Shown: piece after piece, positions 1 to 10,422 of the stretch | Layout of the letters: the number at the start of each line of letters is the position of its first letter | How positions within the stretch are numbered: the stretch's first letter is position 1 | Assembly (NCBI GenBank): GCA_002412935.1 | Contig: DHWA01000001.1 | Span: forward strand, 1-26,418 | Source of the DNA: Patescibacteria group bacterium UBA5194 | GTDB taxonomy: Bacteria > Patescibacteriota > Gracilibacteria > BD1-5 > UBA6164 | Reading direction: 5' to 3' | DNA length: 26,418 nucleotides | The notes under the pieces: model-generated | What the model was told of the DNA's origin: nothing | The model's input: only the letters and a program-made list of their open reading frames with translations | Databases searched by the model: none | Position numbers and translations under genes: made by a program

Positions 1-35
1 GCACTTCAAATTACAATTTACATTATTTATTTTTT

Positions 36-41
36 TATAAT
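36..41 (+). promoter_or_regulatory. -10 box close to the first start codon
   Basis: A perfect TATAAT lies eight bases before the ATG at 50, so transcription would begin almost at the start codon. No Shine-Dalgarno sequence is visible. The same short spacing occurs before htpG (TATAAT at 11851) and at the end of the window (TATAAT at 26396). No -35 box with good spacing is evident. Confidence 0.45.
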
Positions 42-49
42 TTAATAAT

Positions 50-1252
50 ATGCCAAATTGAATCGACTCTAAATGAGATATTTTAATAGATGAAAATGTA
101 TTACTAAAATTACCAAATGAAGAATCACAATTAACATGAAAATTATCAAATAAAGCATTACAACTAACATGAAAAATATCCAATCAGTCATGTGCTATAA
201 TGAATTCAGAAGTATTATTAGATATAAATTTTAATAATAATATAGATATTGATACATTTTATACAAATATTGAAATATTTATAAATATACTAACTAATTT
301 AAAAATTGATAATATAGATACATTAAATAAAGTATTAGAACTAAATAATAAGATTAATACATACATAACATTTAATATAAATACAATTCTTAATCTATCA
401 GACAAAGAAAGAATGTGAATCAAAATAACTTTTATTAGAATTAATGATTTAATTGAAAAAAAAATTTCATTTATTTGATTTTTATGAATAAATGAAATAA
501 ATGAAATTTTAAGACCAATTAAACCAAATTTCAAATACACTTATTATTTATTTGTTCCTCCAGATAAAGAATTACCTAAAGATATTTCTCCTATAGATAT
601 AATTACTCAATTAAAAAGTGATTCTGATATATATTCTAATCAAACAAAATTTGAAATTACATTTGATAAATTAAAAGTAATATGTACTAAATTAAAATTT
701 AATCAACAAAATACCTTAAGTAATTTAACTCCAATACAATTAAAAGAGATGATTGCTTGCTTAGATTTATTATTAGAACAAATTGAATCAGTTATAGAAA
801 AAAAATGATTATCAGAAAATAAAGAAGAAGAGTTATTATCTTTCCGTAAGATATATTTATCAAAAGCAATTATCAAAGTTAAAGAAAGTTCATCAAAAAT
901 AGAATTTCCTAAAAATATAAGTAATTACTTAAAAATATTTAAAAATACCTCATTAGAAAATAATAAAATTGAAAATTTAAGAACAAATGATAATGCTTTT
1001 GCTGAATTTAAAAATACTTTTACTAATTTTCAAGAACATCTTATAATAAATAAAAATTTATTAAATGAAATTGAAAAAGAACGTTTAAATGAATTAAAAG
1101 AGACTTTATTAATATTAAAAAACATTTTATTAGATGTATTAAAAATTGATAAAAATAAATTACCTCCATGAAAAAAAATTATTTATAACGCTTCTAGAAT
1201 GTTATGATTTATTGATTGATACAATGATAAACAATTATTAGCTAACTCTTAA
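50..1252 (+). CDS. Hypothetical protein, 400 aa, with N-terminal 11-residue repeats
   Basis: An uninterrupted 400-codon frame when TGA is read as Gly; I do not recognise the family. The ATG at 50 is chosen because a TATAAT box lies just upstream and the next in-frame ATG (200) would discard the repeats. Residues about 16-48 hold about three degenerate 11-residue units, the last two starting QLTGKLSN and QLTGKISN. These are copied at DNA level with 33-base periodicity. The rest is Asn/Ile/Lys/Leu-rich and mostly helical in character, with long charged stretches after residue 250. There is no signal peptide and no clear membrane segment. It ends 34 bases from the convergent rsmG with no obvious terminator. 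It could be lineage-specific; the function is unknown. Confidence 0.8.
128..184 (+). repeat. Short imperfect direct repeat inside the first gene
   Basis: Two 24-base units start at 128 and 161, a 33-base (11-codon) period, and differ at only a few positions. Both encode QLTGK(L/I)SN. A weaker third unit precedes them (about 95-127, encoding LLKLPN). The period is a whole number of codons, so copy-number change would keep the reading frame. Confidence 0.6.
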
Positions 1253-1286
1253 TAATAAAAAATTATTTTACTTTCAATATTTAACT

Positions 1287-2018
1287 TTATATCATTTTTC
1301 TAGCTATAATCTGCGAATTTCTAGGGTATTCCTTAGGAGTTTTTTCATTTTTTCTAATAAAAACTAAACTTCTTTTTTGTCATCATAATTCATATTTTTT
1401 TATATATACAATTTCAGATTTAAGTTTAATCAAAGCTACATCTCATTCTATAAGTTCATTTTCATTATCCATTTTATAAGCTATGAATATTCATCATACT
1501 TTTAGTAATGGAATTGCGTATTCAAGCAAAGTAGGGAAGTATGCAGTTGCACGAGAAAGTACAAAATCAAAACTTTCTCTATATTCTTTATCTTGTCATA
1601 AATCCTCAGATCTAGAATGAATAGTTTCTACATTTTTAAGTCATAATTGTAAAGTAAATTCATCTATTGCTTTTAATTTCTTAGCAACTGAATCAATTCA
1701 GTAAAATTGATTTTCAGTAATCTGTCATTCTAAATTTATTTCAGGATCTTTTTCCTGTATATTATTATAAATAGCTAGAGGAATAAGAGGAAAACCTCAT
1801 CATGTTCAGATATCAGCAATTTTTCAAGATAATTGTATAAATTTAGTTAACATTAAACTATCAATAAAATGTTTTTCTATAATTGATTCATCATCTCTTA
1901 AACTTGATAAATTAATTTGGTCATTTTTTTCTTTAAACATAACTAAAAAATCCTTGAATTTTTTTAATGTATCTTCACTTAAATTGAAATTATAAGATTT
2001 AAATAATTTTTGTAACAT
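1287..2018 (-). CDS. rsmG: 16S rRNA (guanine-N7)-methyltransferase RsmG
   Basis: RsmG (GidB) methylates N7 of a guanine in the 530 loop of 16S rRNA using S-adenosylmethionine. The 243-residue product has the family length once TGA is read as Gly. The N-terminal helical part contains the family pattern 'NLSSLRD...HFIDSL' (about residues 37-55). The SAM-binding motif I reads ADIGTGGGFPLIPLA at about residues 67-81, where several glycines are TGA codons. A later 'DFVLSRATAYF' segment matches the conserved region that ends in the SRA signature. The C-terminus (RSLVFIRK) is also typical. It lies 21 bases downstream of the PEBP-like gene on the same strand, so the two may be co-transcribed. No Shine-Dalgarno sequence is visible. 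Confidence 0.95.
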
Positions 2019-2039
2019 ATTTTTTTTTAAATTAATTAA

Positions 2040-2606
2040 TTAATCTCTTTTATAAAGTCATATAATTTCACCATAAGATAAATTATATGATTGCATAGCA
2101 TCCAATAAAGTTTCTTTATCAATTCATTCTTCTAAATCTAATTTTTCTTTACTCAAAGCATAAATTTTGAAAAAATACCTATGAATTCAATGTCAAACAG
2201 GAGGACAAGGTCATCACCATTGTAAATTTCAAAAACTATTTAATCATCTTGTAAATCATGCAAAAGTATCTTTATTATCTTCAAATAATATTAAAGATGT
2301 TTTTCAGTTTGTTTTTATATCCCATGCTAAAAAATGAATAAATGTGTTTTTCGGAGCATCTGGATCATCTATAATTATAGCTAAACTTTTAGTATTTTCT
2401 GGTAAATTACTTATTTCAAGCTTAGGAATTAGATTACTTCAATCACAAGTAAACTTACTTCATAAAAATGCATTATTTTTAAAATCAGTTGAAGTAATCT
2501 GCAACATTCAAATCTCAGCATATTTTAATGATACAATAATAACAACAAATGAAAGAATTAATAAAAGAACTCATAGTCACATAATCAATAATACCATTTT
2601 TTTCAT
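2040..2606 (-). CDS. YbhB/YbcL-type PEBP-like protein with N-terminal membrane anchor
   Basis: This 188-residue protein belongs to the phosphatidylethanolamine-binding / Raf-kinase-inhibitor-like family. An N-terminal hydrophobic segment (residues about 4-25, LLIMGLGVLLLILSF) looks like a signal anchor, so the domain probably faces outside the membrane. The family ligand-pocket motifs are present: IIIDDPDAP followed by FIHFLAWDI, then GGPCPPVGHGIHRYFFKIYAL. The glycines in the last motif are partly TGA. Bacterial members bind small anionic or lipid ligands; no specific substrate can be read from the sequence. An alternative start at 2597 would remove three residues. The gene is divergent from recG across 110 bases and lies upstream of rsmG on the same strand. 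Confidence 0.85.
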
Positions 2607-2658
2607 AATATTAAATTAAATATAAAACCATTATATACAAAATTTTAAAAAGTAAAAT

Positions 2659-2686
2659 TTGAAGTTTATGTAAAAAAAAGTAAAAT
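2659..2686 (+). promoter_or_regulatory. Possible recG promoter
   Basis: TTGAAG at 2659 and TAAAAT at 2681 are separated by 16 bases, about 30 bases before the recG ATG. They lie in a divergent intergenic region that must also drive the PEBP-like gene. The match to consensus is only partial. Confidence 0.35.
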
Positions 2687-2716
2687 ACATATACTTAATA
2701 TATATCATTTAAAAAA

Positions 2717-4702
2717 ATGCTTCTTACAAAAACACTCCTACATACTACAGATAACTATATCAAAGCACTTGAAAAGGCATGAATTATAGAAATTAATGAT
2801 CTAATAAATCATTATCCTAGAGATTATGAAGATAGAACAAATGTGCTTGATACATTTTCATACTTAAATTTAAAAGAAAAAAATACTATTTTAGTAACTT
2901 TAATTTCAATAGATACAACTAGGACTCAAAACTGAAAAACACTTACAAAAGCCATTATAGAAGACAAATCAGGTTTTATGTCTGAAGCTATTTGGTTTAA
3001 TAAAAAATATTTTCCTGGTAATGTATTAGCTTCAAAATGAAAAAAAGTATTGGTTAGTGGAAAAGTAAAATATGAATATGGTAAAGTAACTTTTATGTCT
3101 CCAGATATAGAAACAGATCTCACAAAAGTAACATGAGTTATAGTTCCAATTTATCCAGATATAAATTACCTTCCTTGATCATGGATAGCGTCTAAAATAC
3201 CACTTTTAATGAGTTTTTTTGATGAGATAAAAGATACTCTACCTGAAAGCATAATAAAAAAATATGATTTTATTGAAAAAAAAGAAGCTCTAAAAAAACT
3301 TCATTTTCCAAAAAATAAACAAGATATTGAAATTGCTAAATATAGACTTGCTTATGAAGAATTATTTGAGATAAATTATAAAACTTTATCTAAAAAATTT
3401 AACATTTTTAAGCAAACAGAATGAAAAAGTCTAGCAATTCCTCTAAATCCTGAATTAATAAAAGATATACTAACAAAACTTCCTTTTACTCTCACTAATT
3501 GACAAAAAGTCTCACTTTTTCAAACATTAAAAGATATGGAAAAAAATCATTCTATGCAAAGACTTTTAGAATGAGATGTATGAACTGGTAAAACAATAAT
3601 TGCTCTCATAATAGGAATTCATGCAATAATAGAGAGTAAAAACTCTATTCAAGTTGCATTTATGGTTCCTACAGAAATCCTAGCTAGACAACATTTTGAA
3701 GCAATACAAGAATTATTATCATATTATAATTTAACTTCAAATTTACTAGTTTGAAGTACGACTGCAAAAGAAAAAAAAGAAATTAAAAATCTACTAAAAA
3801 ATTGAGAAATAGATATAATAGTTTGAACTCATGCTCTTATTCAAGAAGATGTATTTTTTAATAATTTATGATTTGTAGTAGTAGATGAACAACATAGATT
3901 TTGAGTTAAACAAAGAGAAACTTTAGAATCTGGAATTTGAAATAAATCAGGACTTGTTCCTCATGTACTCAATATGACAGCAACTCCAATCCCAAGAACT
4001 CTAGCCTTGACGCTATATGGAGATCAAGATTTATCAGTTATAAAAGAATATCCAGCTTGAAGAAAGCTAATACACACAAAAGTAGCAAAAAGTGATGAGG
4101 AAAGACAACAAATAGAACTTTTTGTAAGAACTCAAATTGAAGCTTGAAGACAAGTATTTTGGATATCTCCACTTGTAGAAGAATCAGAAAAAATTGATCT
4201 AGCAAATGCTATTTCTACTTTTGAATTTTTACAAGATATTTATCAACCATTCAAAGTTTGATTACTTCATGGTAAGATGAAACCTAAAGAAAAAGAATCT
4301 ATAATGAAAGATTTTAGTGACAATAAAATTGCCGTATTATCAAGTACTTCAGTTGTAGAAGTATGAGTAAATATTCCAAATGCAACAATAATGTGTATAG
4401 AATGAGCTGAAAGATTCTGACTATCACAACTTCATCAATTCAGATGAAGAGTTGGTAGGGGAGAATATCAATCTTATTGCTATCTATTTCCAAGTAAATG
4501 AAACTATACAGATAGACTCAAAGCAATGGAAAGAACAAACAATTGATTTGAACTTGCTGAAATAGATTTAGAGCTTAGGTGACCAGGTGAAGTTTACTGA
4601 GTAAGACAAAGTTGATTACCCGACTTAAAAATCGCAGATTTAAAAGACCTAGAACTTGTTAGTCAGATTAGGGAAGATATAGAGGAGATGTTGAAGGAAT
4701 AA
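2717..4702 (+). CDS. recG: ATP-dependent DNA helicase RecG
   Basis: RecG remodels stalled replication forks and Holliday junctions. The 661-residue frame, with TGA as Gly, has the expected order. First comes an N-terminal wedge/OB region (about 25-150), with 'NDLINHYPRDYEDR' near the start. Helicase motif I is GDVGTGKT at 286-293, where two of the three motif glycines are TGA. Motif Ia is 'MVPTEILARQHF'. Motif II is DEQHRFG from residue 390, a RecG-type DEQH box. Motif III is 'MTATPIPRTLALTLYGD', and motif VI is 'QLHQFRGRVGRGEYQSYCYL'. The C-terminus contains 'FELAEIDLELRGPGEVYGVRQSG', another family hallmark. It is somewhat short for the family but complete. Its end faces the convergent gene at 4743 with 40 bases between. 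Confidence 0.96.
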
Positions 4703-4742
4703 TAAAAAATAAATCAATCATTCCAACTCTTTATGAAACATT

Positions 4743-5624
4743 TTAAACATTATTTATATAATCACTTAATTCACTTGTAAATCACATACTTTTATATCTT
4801 TCAATTAATTTAGAATAAAGCAATTCTTTAATTTGCTGAATACTTGAAATATCTAAATGATTATATTTTTTTATTAATTCTTTTATAACTGGATTATTTG
4901 GATAATTATTTCATAATAAAAAAGACAATATTCATCAATTCTTAAATAATTCTCCAATATTATCTAAATTTATATTATAAATTTTATTTCTAAATAATTG
5001 ATGGATTTCTTTATGAAAAACCATTGGTAAATCTAGAGTATTACATTCTTGTATCACTTGTATATCTGAATTTTGTAAAATTTCTAACATATAATGATAA
5101 GCCAAATTTTCCATTACTCTAAAAAAAGACCCCTCATTTATAATATGTTTTGAATTATTTTTATAATATAAATAAATTTTTGAAATATTTACTAGATTTA
5201 TAAATTTATGTCAATAAAAATCTAGTAAATTTAAATTACAAAAATTATAAATAAGTTCTTCAAAAAAAAGTTTTCAAAAAATTCTTGACCCTATCTTTTT
5301 CTGAATTTTTTCATCAGTTATATATGTTAAACTAACAATCAAAGAATTTTCTGTAGGGGTTTTCTCATAATTATCTATTCTTATATATGAATCTATAATA
5401 TCAAGCACCCAATCTTCTATTTCTTCATAACTTGCTGTAAGAAAAAAATTTCTTATTTCCTCTTGCTCATCATATTCTAATTGTTCTTTTTTATAATCTT
5501 CAACTCCAGCATCTCTAAGCTCTTTTACTTTTATTTTAAAATTTTCAACTGCATCTGATAATACTTGTAATTGAACTGGATCTATTTTATTATCTGTACT
5601 TTCGCTAGGGGTTAATAATGTCAT
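4743..5624 (-). CDS. Hypothetical protein, 293 aa
   Basis: A continuous 293-codon frame with TGA as Gly; no family is recognised. The N-terminus is acidic and likely coiled (residues about 15-55, with 'KIKVKELRDAGVEDYKKEQLEYDEQEE'-like charge). It is followed by a helical, aromatic-rich body. A short histidine/glutamate patch 'FHKEIHQLF' at about residues 203-211 could look like a metal site but lacks a full HExxH. No signal peptide or membrane segment is seen. It is the last gene of the minus-strand series running down from about 9.8 kb, but it lies 100 bases after the membrane-protein gene and may have its own promoter. The function is unknown. Confidence 0.8.
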
Positions 5625-5724
5625 ATTTTTTATACTAAAATTCTAAATCCCTCTTAATATAAACACATTTCTATCTAAGTCAATATTTTTATTCAAAAAT
5701 CCAATGATTTGTATGATAATTATT

Positions 5725-6708
5725 TTATTTCTCAATAATATTACTTTGATTTTTATCTAAACTCTGCTCAAATCTCTTCATAAGTAATAAATAAAAAATT
5801 AATCCAAATATATAAAATAAACTATCTTTGATCATCGAAATAATACTTTTAGTTAATCATATAACAGTGATTTTTGTTTCAGGAGTAAGTAATGTAAGCA
5901 ATTCAGTTATTTTTTGACTTATATTTATAGTTTCTTTGTGTAAATATATATCTTCGATAATCGAATAAATTGAATCCATATCAAATGTAGAAAGATTGAT
6001 AAATCTAGAAATTATATATCATAAAACCCCGAAAAATATAAATAATCCGATTATATTCCAAAAAATACTTCCTATATTATCTTTTGTAAGGAAAATCGAT
6101 TTTTTGAAATTATCACTTGAAAAATCATCGTGAACTACAGCATAAATTAGCGATAAAAATGATCTTAATCATCTAAATATAGTAAAATAAACAAATATAA
6201 TCAATGCTCAAATTATCAAAATAGCTCAAATTACTTTATCTACAAAAATTACCAATAATCAAACAATAAGTATCAAAGAGGGAATTAATGCAACATATTT
6301 AAATATATACCGATAAGTATTAAATATCTTTCAAATAGAAACAAATCAATATAACAAATTAGCATTTTTACTAACCAATTTTCAATTAAAAGAATCATTT
6401 ATACTTTTTACTAGTGAAATATAAAAAGGTATTTTTAGAATTGCTATACTTAAAGCAATAAATCCATATATAATTGCAAAATATCACATATTTATGTATG
6501 AATTAGCATCAATTCCTACATCTTTATTTACATTTACAAATTTAAAAGCAATTGAAAATATATATTTTCATAATAATGATATAATAATTCAAGATATCAA
6601 TACAAATATCACATAATACAAACTTATACCAAGAAAATTTTTTGCAAATAATATGAAACTTTCTCCAATTCTAGATAAAAAACCTTGTTCTTTAGTTACC
6701 ATAAACAT
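5725..6708 (-). CDS. Multi-pass integral membrane protein, function unknown
   Basis: A 327-residue protein with about six to seven hydrophobic segments. They lie near residues 15-50 (one or two passes), 75-100, 140-160, 163-185, 215-240 and 290-310. The inter-helix loops are short, except for loops containing 'VKSINDSFNGKLVSKNANL' and 'DDFSSDNFKKSIF'. The pattern resembles general bacterial multi-pass proteins of the DUF975 or glycerophosphodiesterase membrane-domain type, but I see no diagnostic motif and do not assign it. Two in-frame starts exist (6708, MFMVTK; 6702, MVTK), and nothing in the sequence decides between them. Four TGA codons fall within or beside predicted helices, where Gly is readily accepted. 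It is downstream of pth across a 121-base spacer that holds a palindromic repeat. Confidence 0.8.
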
Positions 6709-6730
6709 TTATTAAAAAATAATTTATTTT

Positions 6731-6822
6731 TGTCATTGCGAGTGAAACGAAGAATTCATTAAACTTGATTAAATACATAAAATAATACTTAAGCGATTGT
6801 TCATAAAAACTCCACAATGACA
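6731..6822. repeat. Degenerate palindromic intergenic repeat (TGTCATTG...CAATGACA)
   Basis: The 92-base element between pth and the membrane-protein gene is bounded by a perfect 8-base inverted repeat, TGTCATTG at 6731 and CAATGACA at 6815. The left half continues CGAGTGAAACGAAGAATTC and the right half contains AAGCGATTGTTC. This is the general layout of the dispersed 'GTCATTGCGAG.GAA.CGAAG' repeats known from many bacterial genomes. The inner parts no longer pair well, so it looks like an old copy. Confidence 0.55.
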
Positions 6823-6829
6823 GTATTTT

Positions 6830-7354
6830 CTATATTTTTTCAACAAGTAATTCAAAAATCTTTAAAAAAACTGTTTTATCTAAATCATCCAATTCATCTT
6901 TTGTAAATTTAGATAAAACCCAGTCAGAAACATCATAATTTGTATTTAATCAAATTCATATTTTTATCCTTTTCCATTTATCTCAAAAATGAGAAATTAT
7001 ACTTTTTACTCAATTATGTCATCCAGCACTTCAAGTATCTTTGAATCGGATTTTTCAGAAATCCATACTTATATCATCATAGATTATGATTACATCTTCC
7101 AAATCAATCTTATAAAAATCCATTATTTTTCTAATAGATTCTCAAGAAATATTCATAAAAGTAAGAGGTTTCAAAAGTATAGTTTTTTCTCATTTTATAA
7201 ATCCATTTGCTATACTTCACTTAAATTTTGAGTCTTCTTTGAAATCACTAAAACCTTCTTTTTCTTTTAAATAATCCAAAAATAAAAAACCTAAATTATG
7301 GCGAGTAAATTCATAATCTCTACCAGGATTCCCAAGTCAAACAATTAATTTCAT
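6830..7354 (-). CDS. pth: Peptidyl-tRNA hydrolase
   Basis: Pth releases tRNA from peptidyl-tRNAs that drop off ribosomes. The 174-residue product matches family length. It opens MKLIVGLGNPGRDYEFTRHN, which contains the strictly conserved N-terminal GLGNPG and the catalytic histidine (H19). Then follow KPLTFMNISG (in place of the usual KP.TFMN.SG), a 'IIYDDISMDFGKIR' segment carrying the conserved aspartate, GSAGGHNGVKSI, and the RIKIGIG strand. The C-terminal 'WVLSKFTKDELDDL' is also typical. Glycines in the first two motifs include TGA. A hairpin terminator of the upstream ppk2-type gene ends immediately before this start, so pth probably has a separate or read-through promoter. Confidence 0.96.
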
Positions 7355-7392
7355 AAAAAAATGAGTTAAATTTTATAAATTTAACTCATTTT
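7355..7392 (-). terminator. Strong hairpin terminator after the PPK2 gene
   Basis: A perfect 16-bp stem (7358-7373 with 7377-7392) has a 3-base loop. On the minus strand it is followed by a T-run that reaches the pth start codon. It lies 16 bases after the PPK2 stop codon. The stem is AT-rich, but its length makes it the clearest terminator in the minus-strand series. Confidence 0.75.
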
Positions 7393-7407
7393 AACTTTTT
7401 TAATATA

Positions 7408-8565
7408 TTATTCAAACAAATCTTTTGAAATATCTATTTTTTCTTTTAAATATTTTACATTATCTTCTCACGAAGTAAGTATTTTCTTATCAATCTGTAA
7501 TTTTGTATTATTGATTTTTTTATCATAATCAAATTGATTTAAACAATATTTCATCGAATTGATTCTAGCTTTTTTCTTATTATCACTTTTTACAATTATC
7601 CATGGACAACACTTTGTATGTGTCTTACTAAAATTTTTATATTCAGCAAGTGTGTATTTATCCCATAATTTCTGTCCAACTTGATCAATAGGGGAAAGTT
7701 TAAATTGTTTTAATGGATTTCTCCTTCTCTCATCAAATCTTTTTGCTTGCTCTTCTTTTCAAACAGAAAAATAAAATTTTATGATTTTGATTCCTGAATC
7801 AACAAGCATCTTTTCAAATTTTGGAACATCTTCAAGAAATTGTTCATATTCTTTTTTTCTTACAAATCACATAACAGGTTCTACTCAAGCTCTATTATAC
7901 CAGCTTCTATCAAAAAATACCATTTCTCATGCACTTGGTAAATTTGATATATATCTTTGAAAATACCACTCAGTTTTTTCTTTTTCTGAAGGTTTTTCAA
8001 GGGCTACAACTCTAGCTCATCTTGGATTTAAATATTCTGTAAATCTTTTTATAGTTCAACCTTTTCATGCAGCATCTCTTCATTCAAATATTATCAAAAC
8101 TTTTTCTCAAGTTTCTTTTATAAATTTTTGTAATTTAAGTAATTCTAGTTGAAGTTCAATAATAACTTTTTCATATGCTATATTTTCTCTTTTTACACAA
8201 ACTTGAGCATAAGTTTTAAGTTTTTCTTCTTCTAAACTAGGACAATGCATATATTTTTTTTCAACATTTTTTACTACATCAATAAGTTTAACTTCTTTTT
8301 CTATTTCAGTTTCTTTTATAAAATCTTCAGCAACTTCAAGTAAATCATCTAATTTCTTAAATTCTTTCTTTGCTTTTTTATCAATCTTTTTTTTATTTTT
8401 ATCTATTAATTCATGAGTTTTATTAACAAGAACTTTTAATTCATCTATCTCTCACTTTCATTTTAACTCATCAATAAATGCTGTTAATTCTAATATAAGA
8501 GTTTTTAAAGATTCTTCATCAATCTTTCTAAGGTTATTGAAAATTTCATAAAAAATTGAAGGCAT
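7408..8565 (-). CDS. Polyphosphate kinase 2 (PPK2) family protein
   Basis: PPK2 enzymes transfer phosphate between polyphosphate and nucleotides. The 385-residue protein has an unusual N-terminal helical, lysine/glutamate-rich extension (about residues 1-130) ahead of a complete PPK2 domain. The Walker A region is FEGRDAAGKGGTIKRF (glycines and AAGKGG at about 162-170, two as TGA). It is followed by LNPRGARVVALEKPSEKE, WYFQRYISNLPSAGEMVFFDR-type sequence with the Walker B Asp, and SWYNRAGVEPVMGF. The lid region is ERRRNPLKQFKLSPIDQ, and a later segment reads WDKYTLAEY. These are diagnostic for PPK2. Which nucleotide class (AMP, ADP or both) is preferred cannot be read here. It is followed by a strong terminator and preceded by about 320 bases without a gene. 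Confidence 0.93.
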
Positions 8566-8693
8566 AAATAAAAAAATTACTAATTAAAAATTATAGGTTA
8601 ATAATCTAGTTGAAAAATTATTAATATATCAATATTAAATCATATACTTTTATAAATGTCAAGAAATTGAAAGTATTTTTTTATATTTTTAAT

Positions 8694-8726
8694 AAAAAAA
8701 GAAAAATCTCCTTAAAATAAAGGAGA
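8694..8726 (-). terminator. Hairpin terminator downstream of the xerC/D gene
   Basis: A 7-bp perfect stem (TCTCCTT at 8707 with AAGGAGA at 8720) has a 6-base loop. On the minus strand it is followed by a T-rich run interrupted by one C. It lies after the degenerate repeat that follows the recombinase gene and most likely ends that transcript. Confidence 0.65.
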
Positions 8727-8765
8727 AAAGTATTCATAAAATATATAATTTCTATTTTTTAAAAT

Positions 8766-8880
8766 TGTCATACTGAGTGTAACAAAGTATCTCTTGAGTA
8801 TTGTTTTATTAAATTATTATCGTTTAAGGGATCCTTCATTATCATTCAGGATGCTCGCGAAGACAGTCCTTTAGGGACAA
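8766..8880. repeat. Degenerate intergenic repeat of the TGTCATNCTGAG type
   Basis: This lies between the PPK2 start and the recombinase stop; with the terminator at 8694-8726 it makes up most of a roughly 320-base stretch without a gene. The left end reads TGTCATACTGAGTGTAAC followed by AAAGTATCTC. The right part has GGGATCCTTC and ATCATTCAGGATG. This is the layout of dispersed palindromic repeats seen in many bacteria (TGTCAT.CTGAG ... CTCAGGATGACA), here with extra bases (CTCGCGAAG) splitting the final GGATG and ACAG. A small hairpin around GTCC...GGAC sits at its right edge. The G+C is visibly higher than in its surroundings. Confidence 0.5.
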
Positions 8881-8884
8881 AGTA

Positions 8885-9802
8885 TTATTTCATAAACTTA
8901 TTATGAATCTCTTTTAATTTAGGATTTGTTACATGAGTATAAACCTGAGTAGTAGTAATACTAGCATGTCCTAACATCTCTTGAATACTTCTAAGATCGG
9001 CTCCAGCATTGAGTAACGTTGTTGCAAAGCTATGTCTCAATGTATGAGCCGAAATATCTTTCAATATACATCATTTTATAGCATATTTTTTTATTGAATT
9101 TGTTATAAAAAATCTAGATAATCTTAAACTTTCTTCATCTATACTTTTTATATCTTCATTTTTAAAATTATGTCTGATAAAAAGGGGAGCATAGTTATCA
9201 TTTCTCTTATCTAAGTAATTTTGTATCAATTCACAAGCCTTTAGAGTCAGATAAACAACTCTGAGTTTTCTTCATTTTCATCTTACTGCAAATTCTTTTG
9301 TATCTAGATTTATATCATTTTTATTTAATGCTGTTAGTTCTGAAATTCTAAGTCAAGTAGAATAAATACACTCCATAATAGCCAAATCACGAGCTCAAAC
9401 AAGTGTATTATTATCTGGTACATTAAAAAGTCTAATAAGCTCTTCTTCTGTTAAAAATTCAACTCTTCTTGTTTCTTGTTTTATGAGATCTATTGAAGTA
9501 GGGGAAAGTGTCTTAATTCAAGTTTTTTCTAGATATTTTAAAAAGCTTCTAAGAGTTATCATATAAGCATTTGCAGTTTTAATTGAAATTTGTTTTTTCG
9601 ATTTTTTGTATATATATGATCTAAATCATTCAGCTAAATCCAAATCTATTTTTTCTACATCTATATTATCTTCGTTTTTTATTTTTAAATACTCCCCAAA
9701 ATACCTAAGATGTCTATCGTATTGTTCTACAGTCTTGGGTGATTTATTTTTGATTACTTCTAACCAATTTAGAAATTTATCATAAGCTTGTGAGAATTGC
9801 AT
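8885..9802 (-). CDS. XerC/XerD-type tyrosine recombinase
   Basis: Site-specific tyrosine recombinase, probably the chromosome-dimer resolving Xer enzyme since CPR genomes often encode only one. The 305-residue frame from 9802 (MQFSQAYDKF) fits Xer length. The frame stays open to 9856, but that start would add 18 atypical residues. The N-terminal SAM-like core-binding domain covers residues 1-95 ('SPKTVEQYDRHLRYFGEYL'). The catalytic domain carries R152 (GLRISEL), K176 (GKGRK), H253 and R256 (HTLRHSFAT), H279 (LGHAS) and nucleophile Y288 (TQVYTH), all in the expected order. XerC versus XerD cannot be settled by eye. It is not flanked by recognisable integron or phage genes, which favours a housekeeping role. 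Confidence 0.92.
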
Positions 9803-9956
9803 AGAATATAAAATATAGAATATAGGAATGTTTAAATTAAAATATATTTTATGCATTTAAACTATTAATTCAAATCAAGTTTATTATTTTTAGTCTTTAA
9901 TCTTTTTGCTTTAATCTTTAGTCTAACTTTTGTCAAGTAAATTAATGCAAAAACTT

Positions 9957-9985
9957 TTGTGAAATTTATCACAATATATTATAAT
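9957..9985 (+). promoter_or_regulatory. Sigma-70-like promoter for the zinc-ribbon/IMPase operon
   Basis: TTGTGA at 9957 and TATAAT at 9980 are separated by an ideal 17-base spacer. They are followed by a 47-base leader before the ATG at 10033. The region lies in a 230-base divergent gap between the recombinase and this operon. Confidence 0.6.
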
Positions 9986-10032
9986 AGATTTAAGTTAAGG
10001 AAATATAAATATTATTATTTAAAAATAAACAA

Positions 10033-10416
10033 ATGAATTACAAAACTTTAAAATGAATGCTAGAATCACTTATAAAAGTATACAAATGTCCTATGTGTAA
10101 TGCTGAGGTATCCGAAAATAATGTAGATATAGTTTGAGCTGCATGAAATACAGTTAATATAGATATAGAATGTCAAAATTGTAAAAAACATTCTATGATA
10201 AAAGCTGAAATAAACAGTGTAAATATACTTCCTATCAATGTATGAGAAAACTGAATAGAATGACTTAAAAAAAGTCTAGAAAATATTAAATGACAAATAA
10301 CTCAAAATAATAACCAAAATTCAAACTCAAAAAAAATAACTGACACAGAAATAGTTGATTTAAATAAAAGACTAAAAAATAATGATTTAAATGCCCAGGA
10401 TTTATTTAATCAATAA
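10033..10416 (+). CDS. Small zinc-ribbon protein
   Basis: A 127-residue protein. Two cysteine pairs, CPMC (about residues 19-22) and CQNC (about 47-50), are about 25 residues apart and form a four-Cys zinc-ribbon. Between them is a short beta-rich stretch. Residues 65-85 are helical, and the C-terminal 40 residues are Asn/Ser/Lys-rich with a final helix ending NAQDLFNQ. No catalytic motif is visible, so the role could be nucleic-acid or protein binding. It is the first gene of a tight plus-strand series (10033-11751) with spacings of 6, 7 and 23 bases. Three further genes follow without an intervening terminator. Confidence 0.8.
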
Positions 10417-10422
10417 TAAATA

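Noticed and set aside
200..418. Short independent ORF of 72 codons
   Set aside because: It is only a TGA-to-TGA piece of the 400-residue gene at 50-1252.
2344..2619. Plus-strand ORF of 91 codons
   Set aside because: It is antisense to the PEBP-like gene, whose family motifs are unambiguous on the minus strand.
5015..5030. FHKEIHQ as a metalloprotease HExxH site
   Set aside because: The glutamate and histidine order does not fit HExxH and no third ligand motif follows.
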